A DNA stretch of 45,742 bases, taken from the NCBI GenBank assembly GCA_003666325.1, contig QPIL01000109.1, positions 1 through 45,742 of the forward strand, written 5' to 3'. The number at the start of each line of letters is the position of its first letter. Position 1 is the first letter of the stretch. Positions 37,440 through 45,742 of the stretch are shown piece by piece. Under the pieces are notes generated by a model. It ran no database searches. It worked only from the letters and a program-made list of their open reading frames with translations, and was not told the DNA's origin. The DNA comes from Methylococcales symbiont of Iophon sp. n. MRB-2018. Lineage in GTDB: Bacteria; Pseudomonadota; Gammaproteobacteria; Methylococcales; Methylomonadaceae. A program made the translations under genes and the position numbers.

Positions 37440-38786
37440 ATGGTTGTATTGTGGACTGATGCCCTGATTTTTATACTGCTGTCAATACTTGTGACTTTTA
37501 GTCTGTCAGTCAGAAAAAAAGCACACTTACAACGTCCCATAAAAAAAATTGTTACCAGTAAAACGGCTATGATTTCCCTTCTGGTACTGGTTTTTTTTGT
37601 TGCTATTGGTCTACTGGACTCTATTCATTTTAAATCCTCAGAAACACAGACAGATGAAATTATTAGTTTATTAGATTATTGGGCAACGCCTATAAGAGAG
37701 CAGAGTGAAAAAACCTATTCGGCACCTTTTTCCGCTTATTCGTATAGTAAAGAAACTCTCACCTTAGCTAATGGTAGCACTCAATGGGGGTATCCTCGCC
37801 TAACCTTTGCCGCTTCACATTTAAAAAACCCTGAAGCTGAATTGCTTTTTGATGTGTCAAAAAAGGCCTTATCTGGTTTTTGTAAAGGTGCAGGGCTAGT
37901 TATCTTTTTGTCACTATTACTGCGCTATTTTTTTAACAAGAAAGATCTGTCTCTAACCCATAAGCAAACGATAAAATCAGTTTGGTTGGTATGCTTCTTT
38001 TTGTTTGCAATAAGCTATATGTTGGTCGAGTTGTCGTCTTTTTACCATGTTTTAGGCACTGATAAAGTCGGAGAGGATGTCTTTTTTCAAGCCATTAAGA
38101 GTATTCGTACCGGCTTGGTAATTGGTTCATTAACCACGATGATCATGTTACCGTTAGCCATTACTTTTGGTATTATGGCTGGTTTTTTTAGAGGCTGGGT
38201 GGATGATATCATTCAATATATTTATACCACTCTAAACTCAATACCTGGGGTATTATTGATTGCAGCATCCATTTTAATGGTGCAAGTCTATATGGCAAAT
38301 CATGCTGAGGATTTCAACAGTTTGATTATACGATCAGATATGCGACTTTTATTTTTATGTTTAATACTCGGTGTTACCAGTTGGACAGGTTTATGTCGTA
38401 TATTACGAGCTGAGACACTTAAATTAAGAGAAATGGAATATGTGCAAGCAGCACAGGCATTAGGGGTAAAACCTGTAGTGATTTTAAGCAGACACATTTT
38501 ACCTAATGTTATGCATATTGTATTGATTTCAGTTGTTTTAGATTTTAGTGCTTTGGTATTGGCAGAGGCCGTTTTATCCTATATTAATATTGGCGTTGAC
38601 CCTACTACCTATAGTTGGGGCAATATGATTAATAGCGCACGTCTGGAAATGGCTCGTGATCCAATCGTCTGGTGGTCTTTACTGGCCTCTTTTATTTTTA
38701 TGTTCAGTTTGGTTTTAGCGGCTAACTTGTTTGCTGATTCAGTGCGTAATGCTTTTGATCCAAGGCGAACAGAGGAAACAAGGTAA
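37440..38786 (+). CDS. ABC transporter permease, OppC/DppC-like
   Basis: This inner-membrane permease belongs to the oligopeptide/nickel transporter class. In 448 residues an N-terminal helix and a second one (MISLLVLVFFVAIGLLD) are followed by a periplasmic segment. A C-terminal bundle of about six helices (from about 205) contains the ATPase-contacting EAA loop EYVQAAQALGVKPVVILSRHILPN. DKVGEDVFFQAIKSIRTGL is the classic OppC entry to the core. The ATG at 37440 with AAAGGGG upstream is preferred over a TTG nine codons earlier. Its stop codon abuts the ATPase gene. No OppB-type permease or binding protein is adjacent. Confidence 0.88.
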   Translation: MVVLWTDALIFILLSILVTFSLSVRKKAHLQRPIKKIVTSKTAMISLLVLVFFVAIGLLDSIHFKSSETQTDEIISLLDYWATPIREQSEKTYSAPFSAYSYSKETLTLANGSTQWGYPRLTFAASHLKNPEAELLFDVSKKALSGFCKGAGLVIFLSLLLRYFFNKKDLSLTHKQTIKSVWLVCFFLFAISYMLVELSSFYHVLGTDKVGEDVFFQAIKSIRTGLVIGSLTTMIMLPLAITFGIMAGFFRGWVDDIIQYIYTTLNSIPGVLLIAASILMVQVYMANHAEDFNSLIIRSDMRLLFLCLILGVTSWTGLCRILRAETLKLREMEYVQAAQALGVKPVVILSRHILPNVMHIVLISVVLDFSALVLAEAVLSYINIGVDPTTYSWGNMINSARLEMARDPIVWWSLLASFIFMFSLVLAANLFADSVRNAFDPRRTEETR

Positions 38787-40391
38787 ATGGATCAAGCTTT
38801 ATTACAAGTTAAAAATTTGTCAGTTGCTTTTAAAAACGAAAAAGTGGTTGATGCTATTAATTTTGAGGTTTATCCATCTGAAACTTTTGCCCTAGTCGGC
38901 GAATCGGGTTCTGGAAAATCAATAACAGCACTGTCTGTATTACGATTATTACCTGCTGCTGCTCACTTTTCAGCTACTGACATCACACTACAAAATGAAA
39001 GTTTATTAACGATTACAGAAAGTAATTTTTGTAAAATTCGTGGTCGGCGTATTGCATTCATTTTTCAGGATCCAACGTCATCACTGAACCCAGTAATGAC
39101 TATTGGAGATCAAATTGCTGAAGTGATACAAATTCACTTTAATCTTTCAAAAACCGAAGTTAAAAATACTGTTTTTGAATTATTGCGACAAGTCGAAATA
39201 CCCGTCCCAGAGCGTAGAATTAATGAATATCCACACCAATTATCGGGAGGACAAAGGCAACGAGTGATGATTGCCATAGCCTTAGCTGGCAAACCCGATT
39301 TGTTGATAGCGGATGAACCAACAACGGCGTTAGATGTTACCATTCAGGCGCAGATATTAAGCTTATTAAAATCTATTCAAGCCCAAACAGGAATGGCTTT
39401 ATGGTTGATTAGCCATGATCTGGCACTGGTTTCCAATATGGCTGACCGAATAGCCGTTATGCAAAATGGCAAGATTGTTGAAACCAATACTACCCCATTA
39501 TTTTTTAAACAGGCAAAGCATCCCTACAGTCTTAGTTTGTTGGCAGCATTGCCTTCTATGCAAAGTTGTATTGGTAAAACAGTTGAGTTTGTTGAAGAAC
39601 AAGAGAGCTGTTTATTAAAAGTCGAAAATTTTAAAGTTTATTACCCTATTCGGAAAGGTTTTTTTAAAAGAATTGTTGATCATGTTAAAGCGGTTGATGA
39701 TGTTAGTTTTAATTTATATTCAGCAAAAACTTTAGCGTTGGTTGGTGAATCTGGTTGTGGTAAAACAACCTTGGGTAAGGGATTGCTCAGGTTAATTCCA
39801 CATACAGCAGGTAGGGTGTTGCTGAACAATATAGACTTGACTGCATTAACGGGTAGTACTGTTGGTAAAATGTGTTCTGAAATCCAGATTGTATTTCAGG
39901 ATCCTTTTGCAGCAATGAATCCTCGGATGTTAGTTGGAGAAATTATTGAGGAAGGCATTAAATCATTACATCCAGAAATTAATATAGAACAAAGACAGCA
40001 GCGAGTCAGGCATTTATTGCAACAAGTTGAGTTGCCGCAAACAGCGGTGCTACGCTATCCACATGAGTTTTCTGGCGGACAACGGCAACGGATTTGTATT
40101 GCTAGAGCTTTGGCAGTAGAACCTAAACTTATTGTCTGTGATGAGCCAACGAGTGCACTGGATGTGTCAGTACAAGCCCAAATTATTAAATTATTTAAAA
40201 ACCTTCAGCAAGAACATGGCATAAGTTACTTATTTATCACCCATGATTTAGCGGTAGTCGCCGAAATTGCGGATGATGTCGCTGTCATGTATCAAGGGAA
40301 AATTGTAGAACTGGGTAAAGTAGAGCAGGTATTGATGCACCCCAAACATCAATACACCCAAAAGCTTTTAGATGCTGTACCGGTGATTTAG
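38787..40391 (+). CDS. ABC transporter ATPase with two fused nucleotide-binding domains (OppD-OppF type)
   Basis: The 534 residues contain two complete ATPase domains, as in YejF and GsiA. Domain 1 (about 1-255) has Walker A GESGSGKS, signature LSGGQRQRV and Walker B LLIADEPTTALD. Domain 2 (about 275-534) has GESGCGKTTLGK, FSGGQRQRI and LIVCDEPTSALD. Each has a switch histidine in SHDLA or THDLA. The start codon follows the permease stop directly, so the two are cotranscribed. It would power import of peptides or a similar solute together with missing partners. Confidence 0.94.
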   Translation: MDQALLQVKNLSVAFKNEKVVDAINFEVYPSETFALVGESGSGKSITALSVLRLLPAAAHFSATDITLQNESLLTITESNFCKIRGRRIAFIFQDPTSSLNPVMTIGDQIAEVIQIHFNLSKTEVKNTVFELLRQVEIPVPERRINEYPHQLSGGQRQRVMIAIALAGKPDLLIADEPTTALDVTIQAQILSLLKSIQAQTGMALWLISHDLALVSNMADRIAVMQNGKIVETNTTPLFFKQAKHPYSLSLLAALPSMQSCIGKTVEFVEEQESCLLKVENFKVYYPIRKGFFKRIVDHVKAVDDVSFNLYSAKTLALVGESGCGKTTLGKGLLRLIPHTAGRVLLNNIDLTALTGSTVGKMCSEIQIVFQDPFAAMNPRMLVGEIIEEGIKSLHPEINIEQRQQRVRHLLQQVELPQTAVLRYPHEFSGGQRQRICIARALAVEPKLIVCDEPTSALDVSVQAQIIKLFKNLQQEHGISYLFITHDLAVVAEIADDVAVMYQGKIVELGKVEQVLMHPKHQYTQKLLDAVPVI

Positions 40392-40493
40392 TTTTAAGGG
40401 CAACTCTATTCTAAAATATTATATTGAGCACAAAATTAGAACTGAACTGAGAAATATTTCCATGCTATTAGAGCAACAACTAGAAATATAAAG

Positions 40494-40560
40494 AGTTTGT
40501 TAATGGTATGGCACATACCAATGGCATTGAGGGTTTTGGGCAGTATTAAAACGAGGGCAA
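40494..40560 (+). pseudogene. C-terminal scrap of an IS1595-like (ISXO2) transposase
   Basis: The plus strand reads EFVNGMAHTNGIEGF, then after a one-base slip VLKRG. This is the remembered HTNGIESFWSxLKRG motif near the end of IS1595 transposases. It lies between the ABC genes and the restriction-modification gene and probably marks a mobile-element boundary. The remaining bases of 40392-40651 show nothing else I recognise. Confidence 0.6.
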
Positions 40561-40651
40561 TTGTCAGATTGATACTAAGAATAGAAAGGTATCGTTATTT
40601 AAAGGTATTGGCAATAATAGAATTAATTATAAAGAATTGACGATCTAGATT

Positions 40652-43000
40652 ATGGCGAATGAAACAATAACAGACGATATTGTCAGAGATTTTTTTAAAG
40701 AAAACCAAATCTTTAAAAATGGCAAAATAATTATAGAAAGACAATCTACAAAAAATAAAAAAATAGACAAACTCTTAACAAACGCTTCTAAAAGTGGTGG
40801 TGGTAAAGGTTATCCTGATATTTTAATTCAATATAAAGAAAATCCTGATTTATTGATAGTTATTGAAAATAAAGCAGAAAGTAAAAATCACGGAGAAAAT
40901 AAAAACAACCATTCTAAATATGCTATTGATGGTGTATTGCTATACAGTGCTTTTTTATCTAAAGAATATGATGTGCTGTCTATTGCTATTAGTGGCGAAG
41001 ATACGGAGAGTTTAAAAATTTCTCATTTTTTACAATTAAAAAATACAGCAGAGGCTTATTCTATTTTTGAAGATGATAAATTGTTAGATTTAGACGCTTA
41101 CCAAAAAGGTTTTGAGACAGATGAAAGAAAGTTTAACCAAGATTTTCAAGAGTTGCTTAAATACTCAAAAACTTTAAATGATAGCCTGCATAATTTAAAA
41201 GTAAAAGAACACGAAAGAAGTTTATTTATCAGTGGAGCATTGATAGCATTAACAGATACAGCATTTTGCAAATCTTACAAGTTAAAAGACCCAAAGCCAT
41301 TGGCTACACTTTTAATTAGCACTATTGAAGAAAAATTATATAGTGTTCAAAATAGACCAGTTGTTATAGATGTTATTTCTTCTTATTCTTTTATAAAAAC
41401 TCATACAATATTATCCAAAGAAACTGGAGTGTTAAAAAATATTATTAAAGAGATTGATAACAAAATAAATAACTTCATACAAACTTATAGATACTATGAT
41501 GTGTTGGGTCAATTCTATATAGAATTTTTAAGATACGCCAACAATGATAATAGTTTGGGTATTGTATTAACGCCACCGCATATTACAGAAATTTTCACAG
41601 AAATAGCAAACATCAATAAAGACAGTATTGTTTTGGATACCTGCACTGGCACTGGTGGCTTCTTAATTTCTTCTATGAGGAAAATGATAAAAGACGCTGG
41701 CGGTGATTCAGATAAAGAATACAAAATTAAAGATGAGCAAATTATTGGCGTTGAAATGCAGCACGATATATTTTCTCTAGTATGTTCCAACATGTATATA
41801 CACGGAGATGGCAGAAGTAATTTAATTAAAGGCAAGTGTTTTGATAGTGATGTAAAAAACATAGTTTCTAAATATAAACCCAATACAGGTTTTTTAAATC
41901 CACCATACAAAACATCAAAAAACGATGATGCAGAATTTAAGTTTATTTTAAATAACCTAGAACAATTAGCAAAAAGCTCTTTATGTGTGGCTATTATTCC
42001 AACCAGTTGTGTTCTTGCAGATAAAGGAGAGGATGTAGATTTTAAAAAAATGCTTTTAAAAAACCATACTTTAGAGGCTGTATTTTCAATGCCTAACGAA
42101 CTTTTTTACAATTCTAAAGTTGCTGTTGCTACTTGTGTTATTGTTTTAAAGGCAAAAGAAAAACACCCAAATAACTATAAAACTTATTTTGCATTATGGA
42201 GAGATGATGGTTTTACAAAAATCAAACACCTTGGCAGAGTTGATTCCAATAACAAATGGAACAAAATAAAAGAATACTGGCTAAATAACTACAAAAATAA
42301 AGATGAAATTACAGGGCATAGTGTAAAGAAAGTTGTTACTTATAAAGATGAATGGATTGCGGAAAATTATATTAAAGTTGATTATTCAACAGTAAGTAAA
42401 AAAGATTTTGAGGACTTTATATTTAAGTATGTTGGCAATTTGTTTATATTACGAAAAATAGATGTTATTGGTAAAAAATGTAAAAATAAATCCAGCCTAA
42501 CATTAGAAGAAAAAGAATTTAAGTATTTTAATCTTACTGATGAAAATGGAATTTTCAATATAGAAAAGGGAGAAAGGTTAAATAAAAACGACAGAATTGA
42601 AGGCAATACGCCTTTCTTAACCTCTACCGCTTTAAATAATGGACTTTCTAATTTTATTGATTATGATATATTTATAGCTGAAAAAAGTATAAATAAAAAC
42701 AAAATAACAATAGATATGCTTTCAAATGTTTTTTATCACGGATATGAATATTTTAGTGATGATAATATTCATACTTTAACGTTGCAAGAAAAATACACCC
42801 AATACGATAACAAATATGTTTCCATATTTGTTGCTACATTGTTAAATAAAATAAGTGTGAAGTTTAATTATGGTAGGCAAGTAAGGTTAAAAAGATTAAA
42901 GAGGGAAACAATAGCATTGCCAGTTGATAAAGATAATCAACCCGACTGGAAATTTATGGAAGACTACATCAAATCACTGCCTTATTCTAAATCACTATGA
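40652..43000 (+). CDS. Single-chain restriction-modification protein (nuclease + N6-adenine methylase + specificity domain)
   Basis: Three modules are visible in 782 residues. Residues 1-120 look like a PD-(D/E)xK nuclease (P55-D56 in GYPDILIQ, and E72-N73-K74 in IVIENKAE). Residues about 285-560 are an HsdM-type N6-adenine methylase with SAM motif DTCTGTGGFL (329-338) and catalytic NPPY (416-419). Residues about 600-782 resemble an HsdS half (NLTDENGIFNIEKGERLNK, PFLTSTALNNGLSNFIDY, KFNYGRQVRLKRL). This is the layout of type IIG/IIB enzymes that need no separate subunits. The gene is rich in AT and Lys/Asn compared with its neighbours, suggesting acquisition. No separate hsdR or hsdS is adjacent. 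Confidence 0.88.
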   Translation: MANETITDDIVRDFFKENQIFKNGKIIIERQSTKNKKIDKLLTNASKSGGGKGYPDILIQYKENPDLLIVIENKAESKNHGENKNNHSKYAIDGVLLYSAFLSKEYDVLSIAISGEDTESLKISHFLQLKNTAEAYSIFEDDKLLDLDAYQKGFETDERKFNQDFQELLKYSKTLNDSLHNLKVKEHERSLFISGALIALTDTAFCKSYKLKDPKPLATLLISTIEEKLYSVQNRPVVIDVISSYSFIKTHTILSKETGVLKNIIKEIDNKINNFIQTYRYYDVLGQFYIEFLRYANNDNSLGIVLTPPHITEIFTEIANINKDSIVLDTCTGTGGFLISSMRKMIKDAGGDSDKEYKIKDEQIIGVEMQHDIFSLVCSNMYIHGDGRSNLIKGKCFDSDVKNIVSKYKPNTGFLNPPYKTSKNDDAEFKFILNNLEQLAKSSLCVAIIPTSCVLADKGEDVDFKKMLLKNHTLEAVFSMPNELFYNSKVAVATCVIVLKAKEKHPNNYKTYFALWRDDGFTKIKHLGRVDSNNKWNKIKEYWLNNYKNKDEITGHSVKKVVTYKDEWIAENYIKVDYSTVSKKDFEDFIFKYVGNLFILRKIDVIGKKCKNKSSLTLEEKEFKYFNLTDENGIFNIEKGERLNKNDRIEGNTPFLTSTALNNGLSNFIDYDIFIAEKSINKNKITIDMLSNVFYHGYEYFSDDNIHTLTLQEKYTQYDNKYVSIFVATLLNKISVKFNYGRQVRLKRLKRETIALPVDKDNQPDWKFMEDYIKSLPYSKSL

Positions 43001-43004
43001 CAAT

Positions 43005-43059
43005 AGAAAAAGACTCAGGACTCAGGACTCAGAACTTAGGACTCAGGGATCAGGGCTAA
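43005..43059. repeat. Period-7 minisatellite
   Basis: About seven units (GACTCAG, with variants GAACTTAG and GATCAGG) start a few bases after the stop codon of the restriction-modification gene and lead into LR copy 5. Confidence 0.85.
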
Positions 43060-43375
43060 AGTAACTGGAACCTCTGTTACCATACGTCATTCCCGAAGTC
43101 TGTTATCGGGAATCTAGTTTTAAATACCTGGATTCCTGCTTAGAACATGCAGGAATGACGGAGGGTGAAGCGGATCTTATACCCCATTCAACAAATAACT
43201 CTGAATGAAAGAGCTTTAGTTGCTCTGTGTTTGGGATTGATTTTGTTAGTATGTTTTATCAGCAAAACGACCAAGAAATAGCCGTTATTTTACCAAATAC
43301 TGCTTGTTTTTTCTATGGTTTTTTTTAATTTATTGTTATAAATCAGATGGTTGTTGTGTTTTTAAGGGTTGACTA
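43059..43375 (+). repeat. LR dispersed repeat, copy 5 (near full length)
   Basis: It runs from AGTAACTGGAACCTCTGTTA to TTTTTAAGGGTTGACT. All three hairpins are present, including ATTCCCGA/TCGGGAAT and ATTCCTGC/GCAGGAAT as perfect 8-bp stems. It occupies half of the 43001-43659 gap; 43376-43578 has nothing recognisable. Confidence 0.9.
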
Positions 43376-43578
43376 CCTATTTGGAGTTTTGCACTAACAT
43401 TAACCCATGCGTTAGATAAAAAATATATCTATACTGGCAGTAGACCGAATCTTAATTCAGTTTTCGACAAATAACCATATAAAACAATGGTATAACGGTG
43501 TTTAGGGATTATTTATTATACCATATTCAATAAATAAACATACTAATGTAGTGCTTATATTAGTGCCTTATGTGTTTG

Positions 43579-43620
43579 CTAAAAATAGAGGGCTACTTAT
43601 TGATAACCCACTATTTTTAG
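43579..43620 (-). terminator. Hairpin terminator candidate after pspA
   Basis: CTAAAAATAGAGGG and CCCACTATTTTTAG pair with one mismatch around a 14-base loop, about 40 bp beyond the pspA stop codon. The lower stem is A/T-rich and could act in both directions. Confidence 0.6.
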
Positions 43621-43659
43621 TTTTTAATACAATTAAAACCCAGATGAATAGCTTTGTTT

Positions 43660-44340
43660 CTATTTCCTATATCTATCTAAAATTGAAGCGGCTGAGTTTT
43701 GGTTGCCAATAACACCTGCGGCGGTCAGTTTGTTTTTTAGCTCTCCGCCATTAGATTCTGCTGCTAACTCTCTAGCGGCTTTCATTTTATCTTTACGTTT
43801 TTGTTGCTTGGCTTTAATGCGTTCCATGGATGCTGATGCTGAGCGTAAAGAAGAATTAGTGCCAGAAAATTGAGTGGCAGTGGCTACACTAGCTTTTTGA
43901 GCGGCTTCAGTCGATTTAACAATTAAAACCTCTCGTTTTAAAGCATCCCTTTGTTTGGATGAATCCTTAATAATGGCTTTTAACTCTTTAACTTGTTCGT
44001 TATAGGAATCGAGGACGACCTGATTACCATCTAGGTCAGACTCTAATTCAGCCAGTTTTTCGGCAGTTTCCATAGCTAATGTTTCATTGCCGGCAGCTAA
44101 AAGTTTACTGATAGCGTCACCGTATTCGGTAATACTTGCAGTCAGGTCGTTGACTTTTCTAGCCAGTCTTTTTTGTTCTGCCATCACATCAGTGAGAGAT
44201 TCATTGGCTTGTCGTTGACTTTTTTCAGCATCTCTAATTTCTTGTTCCATAATGCGAATACCTTGAGAGTCTACAAAAGCATCATTAGCTTCGTTACCGT
44301 AGCCTTTCATTGTTTTCAATACATTGTTTAAAAATCCCAT
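43660..44340 (-). CDS. PspA/IM30-family protein (YjfJ-like)
   Basis: The 226 residues are almost entirely helical coiled coil. An amphipathic N-terminus (MGFLNNVLKTMKGYGNEANDAF) is followed by the family phrase ISKLLAAGNETLAMETAEKLAELE and a basic C-terminal part (ERIKAKQQKRKDKMKAAREL). PspA/IM30 proteins bind stressed membranes and assemble into ESCRT-III-like polymers. Its place thirteen bases after a yjfI-like gene suggests the YjfJ branch rather than the pspABC operon. It is the last gene of speD-yjfI-pspA. Confidence 0.9.
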   Translation of the reverse strand: MGFLNNVLKTMKGYGNEANDAFVDSQGIRIMEQEIRDAEKSQRQANESLTDVMAEQKRLARKVNDLTASITEYGDAISKLLAAGNETLAMETAEKLAELESDLDGNQVVLDSYNEQVKELKAIIKDSSKQRDALKREVLIVKSTEAAQKASVATATQFSGTNSSLRSASASMERIKAKQQKRKDKMKAARELAAESNGGELKNKLTAAGVIGNQNSAASILDRYRK

Positions 44341-44353
44341 AATTAAGCTCCTA

Positions 44354-44776
44354 TTAGGCTTTGATTAAAAATTTCTGGCACACTTCCAGTGCATCCATTA
44401 TATTTTCTGATAAGACCAACACTTCTTCCTGAATGTGTTTTGCTTCTGAATTTATCGACATGGCACCAAAAATTGAGTAAATTCCTGCAGTGAGTGCAAA
44501 CGAAGATAATGGCATGGCAATATTGAGTCCCAGCATAACTTTATTTAAAGCGGATTCTTGACCTTCAATAATTTGCGAACGATCAAATAAAGCGACATTA
44601 AAAAGCAATTGCGTTTCACTGGCAGTGGCTAAAATGGCAAATTCTTCTATGTCTTCATAGATAATGGTGAGCATGGATATATCATCATTATCAGTAGCTG
44701 TTACTTTAAAACTACATCCGTCTTGACAGGAAAAATCTGTTAATGCTGCTTGCACTTTATCTAAGCTATTGCTCAT
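44354..44776 (-). CDS. YjfI-like protein (DUF2170)
   Basis: This 140-residue protein matches the DUF2170/YjfI family by remembered features: SCQDGCSFKVTATD near the N-terminus, ASETQLLFNVALFDRSQI in the middle and a moderately hydrophobic NIAMPLSSFALTAGIYSIFG segment. YjfI is the conserved partner of YjfJ (PspA paralogue); it has no defined biochemical role. Here it lies directly upstream of the pspA gene, as in the E. coli yjf cluster. The other cluster members (yjfK, yjfL, DUF350) are not in this window. Confidence 0.8.
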   Translation of the reverse strand: MSNSLDKVQAALTDFSCQDGCSFKVTATDNDDISMLTIIYEDIEEFAILATASETQLLFNVALFDRSQIIEGQESALNKVMLGLNIAMPLSSFALTAGIYSIFGAMSINSEAKHIQEEVLVLSENIMDALEVCQKFLIKA

Positions 44777-44907
44777 GTTAATTCCTAATGGTTAATAAAA
44801 ATATTAAAAAGATTGATTTGGTGTGACAGGGATAGTTCAATAGTATCCAAAGTTCAAACCCATAAATTGGATATGGAGTTGATATTTTTTTATACAAGGT
44901 CAGGTTT

Positions 44908-45261
44908 TTATAGTAATTGACCTCTATGTAAAGTGGTGACTTTTTCTGTGCCACCAAAATAGTGTTTGAGTAGAGGAATGGCTAATTCGGGTTGGGCGTT
45001 ACCACACATAAAAATATCAAATGCAGCAAAACCATGATCTGGCCATGTGTGTACGGATATATGAGATTCTACTAAACAGGCAACACCCGTAATACCAGAG
45101 GGTTGAAAATGATGAAAATTTTCAAATAATAAGGTACTGTTAGTTTTATTAATTACATCATGAATCGCTGTTTTCATGAGGGCTATATCATTAAGGTAAC
45201 TGGCCTGGTGAAGGTCGATAATAAGGTGTGTACCCCAAGGATCGACTATTTTTTTATCCAA
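44908..45261 (-). CDS. speD: S-adenosylmethionine decarboxylase proenzyme (bacterial class 1B type)
   Basis: SpeD decarboxylates S-adenosylmethionine to supply the aminopropyl group for spermidine. The 117-residue proenzyme cleaves itself before a serine that becomes the pyruvoyl group: here E65-S66 in CLVESHISVHTWPDHG, with H71 and C86 (FMCGNA) as the conserved proton-transfer residues. The short length is that of the Thermotoga/Bacillus-type enzyme. The start is TTG at 45259-45261, since the in-frame codon just upstream is a stop; GGAAA lies nearby. A speD beside yjfI-pspA is a recurrent bacterial arrangement linking polyamine modification with membrane stress. Confidence 0.93.
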   Translation of the reverse strand: MDKKIVDPWGTHLIIDLHQASYLNDIALMKTAIHDVINKTNSTLLFENFHHFQPSGITGVACLVESHISVHTWPDHGFAAFDIFMCGNAQPELAIPLLKHYFGGTEKVTTLHRGQLL

Positions 45262-45326
45262 TATTTATTTCCGTTTATACTTGACATTTAGTCACTATAA
45301 CGCAATTAATTGTTGATGTATTGTAA

Positions 45327-45361
45327 AAGACTCAAGACTCAAGACTCAAGACTCAAGACTC
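45327..45361. repeat. Period-7 minisatellite
   Basis: Four perfect GACTCAA units are followed by GACTCC, about 65 bp upstream of speD, near its likely promoter region. Confidence 0.9.
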
Positions 45362-45369
45362 CTTGATTA

Positions 45370-45397
45370 GTTCTGGTGCGTGAAACGCACCCTACGG
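45370..45397 (-). repeat. GTAG-type REP-like hairpin
   Basis: GGTGCGT-gaa-ACGCACC is followed by CTACGG; on the minus strand this is GTAG and the hairpin. The flank AGTTCTG matches the other copies. Confidence 0.75.
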
Positions 45398-45424
45398 ATC
45401 TAAAGATTCAGGACTTAGGACTAA

Positions 45425-45647
45425 AGTAACTGGAACTTCTGTTACCACGGGTCATTCCCTAAGTTTGTTATCGGGAATCTCGTTTTAAACATCTGGATTC
45501 CTGCTTAGAACATGCAGGAATAACGGAGGAAGTGAAGCGGATCTTATACATGTTCAACAAATAACTCTGAATGAAAGAGGTTTAGTTGCTCTGTGTTTGG
45601 GGTTGAGTTTATTATTATAAATCAAGTTATTATGGTATTTTTAAGGC
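45425..45647 (+). repeat. LR dispersed repeat, copy 6 (internally deleted)
   Basis: It starts GTAACTGGAACTTCTGTTAC and keeps the ATTCCTGC/GCAGGAAT hairpin and the GAATGAAAGAGGTTTAG stretch. It lacks about 100 bp between GGGGTTGAGTTT and TTATTATAAATCAAGT, and ends ATTTTTAAGG. Confidence 0.88.
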
Positions 45648-45659
45648 CTAGATTCGCAT

Positions 45660-45735
45660 AATAAGTGCACCACTTACATTTGAAAACAAGATGGTTTTTT
45701 GTGTTAGATTTTATATCTAATACAAAAAGCCATCA
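45660..45735. repeat. Two adjacent hairpins at the right edge, possible element end
   Basis: TAAGTG-cac-CACTTA is followed by a long imperfect hairpin: GATGGTTTTTTGTGTTAGAT pairs with ATCTAATACAAAAAGCCATC around a five-base loop (18 of 20 positions). This is not one of the other repeat families here; it may be the end of an insertion sequence continuing beyond the window. Confidence 0.6.
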
Positions 45736-45742
45736 GCTTCTT

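Overview
The window looks like chromosome of a gammaproteobacterial methanotroph (Methylococcales-like), inferred from three things. The housekeeping genes (fmt/def, tig-clpP-clpX-lon-hup, ppiD) follow gammaproteobacterial order. A serine-cycle trio (malyl-CoA lyase plus two-subunit malate thiokinase) is present. The DNA is AT-rich and intergenic gaps are crowded with small repeats and dead insertion sequences. The taxon is an inference; no marker gene such as pmoA or 16S rRNA lies in the window.

Layout. 1-1740: frameshifted remnant of a REP-associated (RAYT-type) transposase, argB, then an intergenic stack of a 52-bp tandem array, GTAG-type hairpins and 7-bp minisatellites. 1741-8332 (minus): complete respiratory nitrate reductase operon narGHJI. 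8333-11299 (minus): decayed IS1182-like transposase, then gap-pyk. 11574-12656: orphan Tat-exported TRAP substrate-binding protein. 12761-15888: a TVP38/flavin disulfide-reductase fusion gene flanked by inverted copies of a ~320-bp multi-hairpin repeat (here called LR). 16046-19115: Slp lipoprotein and the DEAD-box helicase DeaD. 19173-20269: toxin graveyard (dead DUF4411 PIN-like toxin, GNAT toxin broken by a 14-bp duplication, intact small antitoxin with a palindromic operator candidate). 20927-22362 (minus): def-fmt. 22843-25892: mcl-mtkA-mtkB. 26168-33456: tRNA-Leu, tig, clpP, clpX, lon, hup, tRNA-Val, tRNA-Asp. 33597-34992: a MITE split by a dead IS630 element. 35125-40391: ppiD and an incomplete oligopeptide-type ABC transporter. 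40652-43000: a single-chain restriction-modification protein. 43660-45261 (minus): speD, yjfI-like gene and pspA.

How the genes fit together. The nar operon supplies nitrate respiration under low oxygen; gap and pyk supply lower glycolysis; mcl-mtkAB converts malate to malyl-CoA and cleaves it to glyoxylate and acetyl-CoA. The tig-clpPX-lon-hup-ppiD run is a folding and proteolysis block. speD-yjfI-pspA is a membrane-stress and polyamine-linked cluster.

The most distinctive content is the non-coding part. At least four repeat families coexist: (i) GTAG-prefixed short hairpins, two of which hold 51/52-bp tandem arrays in their loop; (ii) period-7 minisatellites of the form GACTNAR; (iii) six LR copies with three internal hairpins, nearly always abutting a minisatellite; (iv) a 159-bp MITE with perfect 18-bp terminal inverted repeats, four copies plus solo ends, one hit by IS630. 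Several copies bracket genes in inverted orientation.
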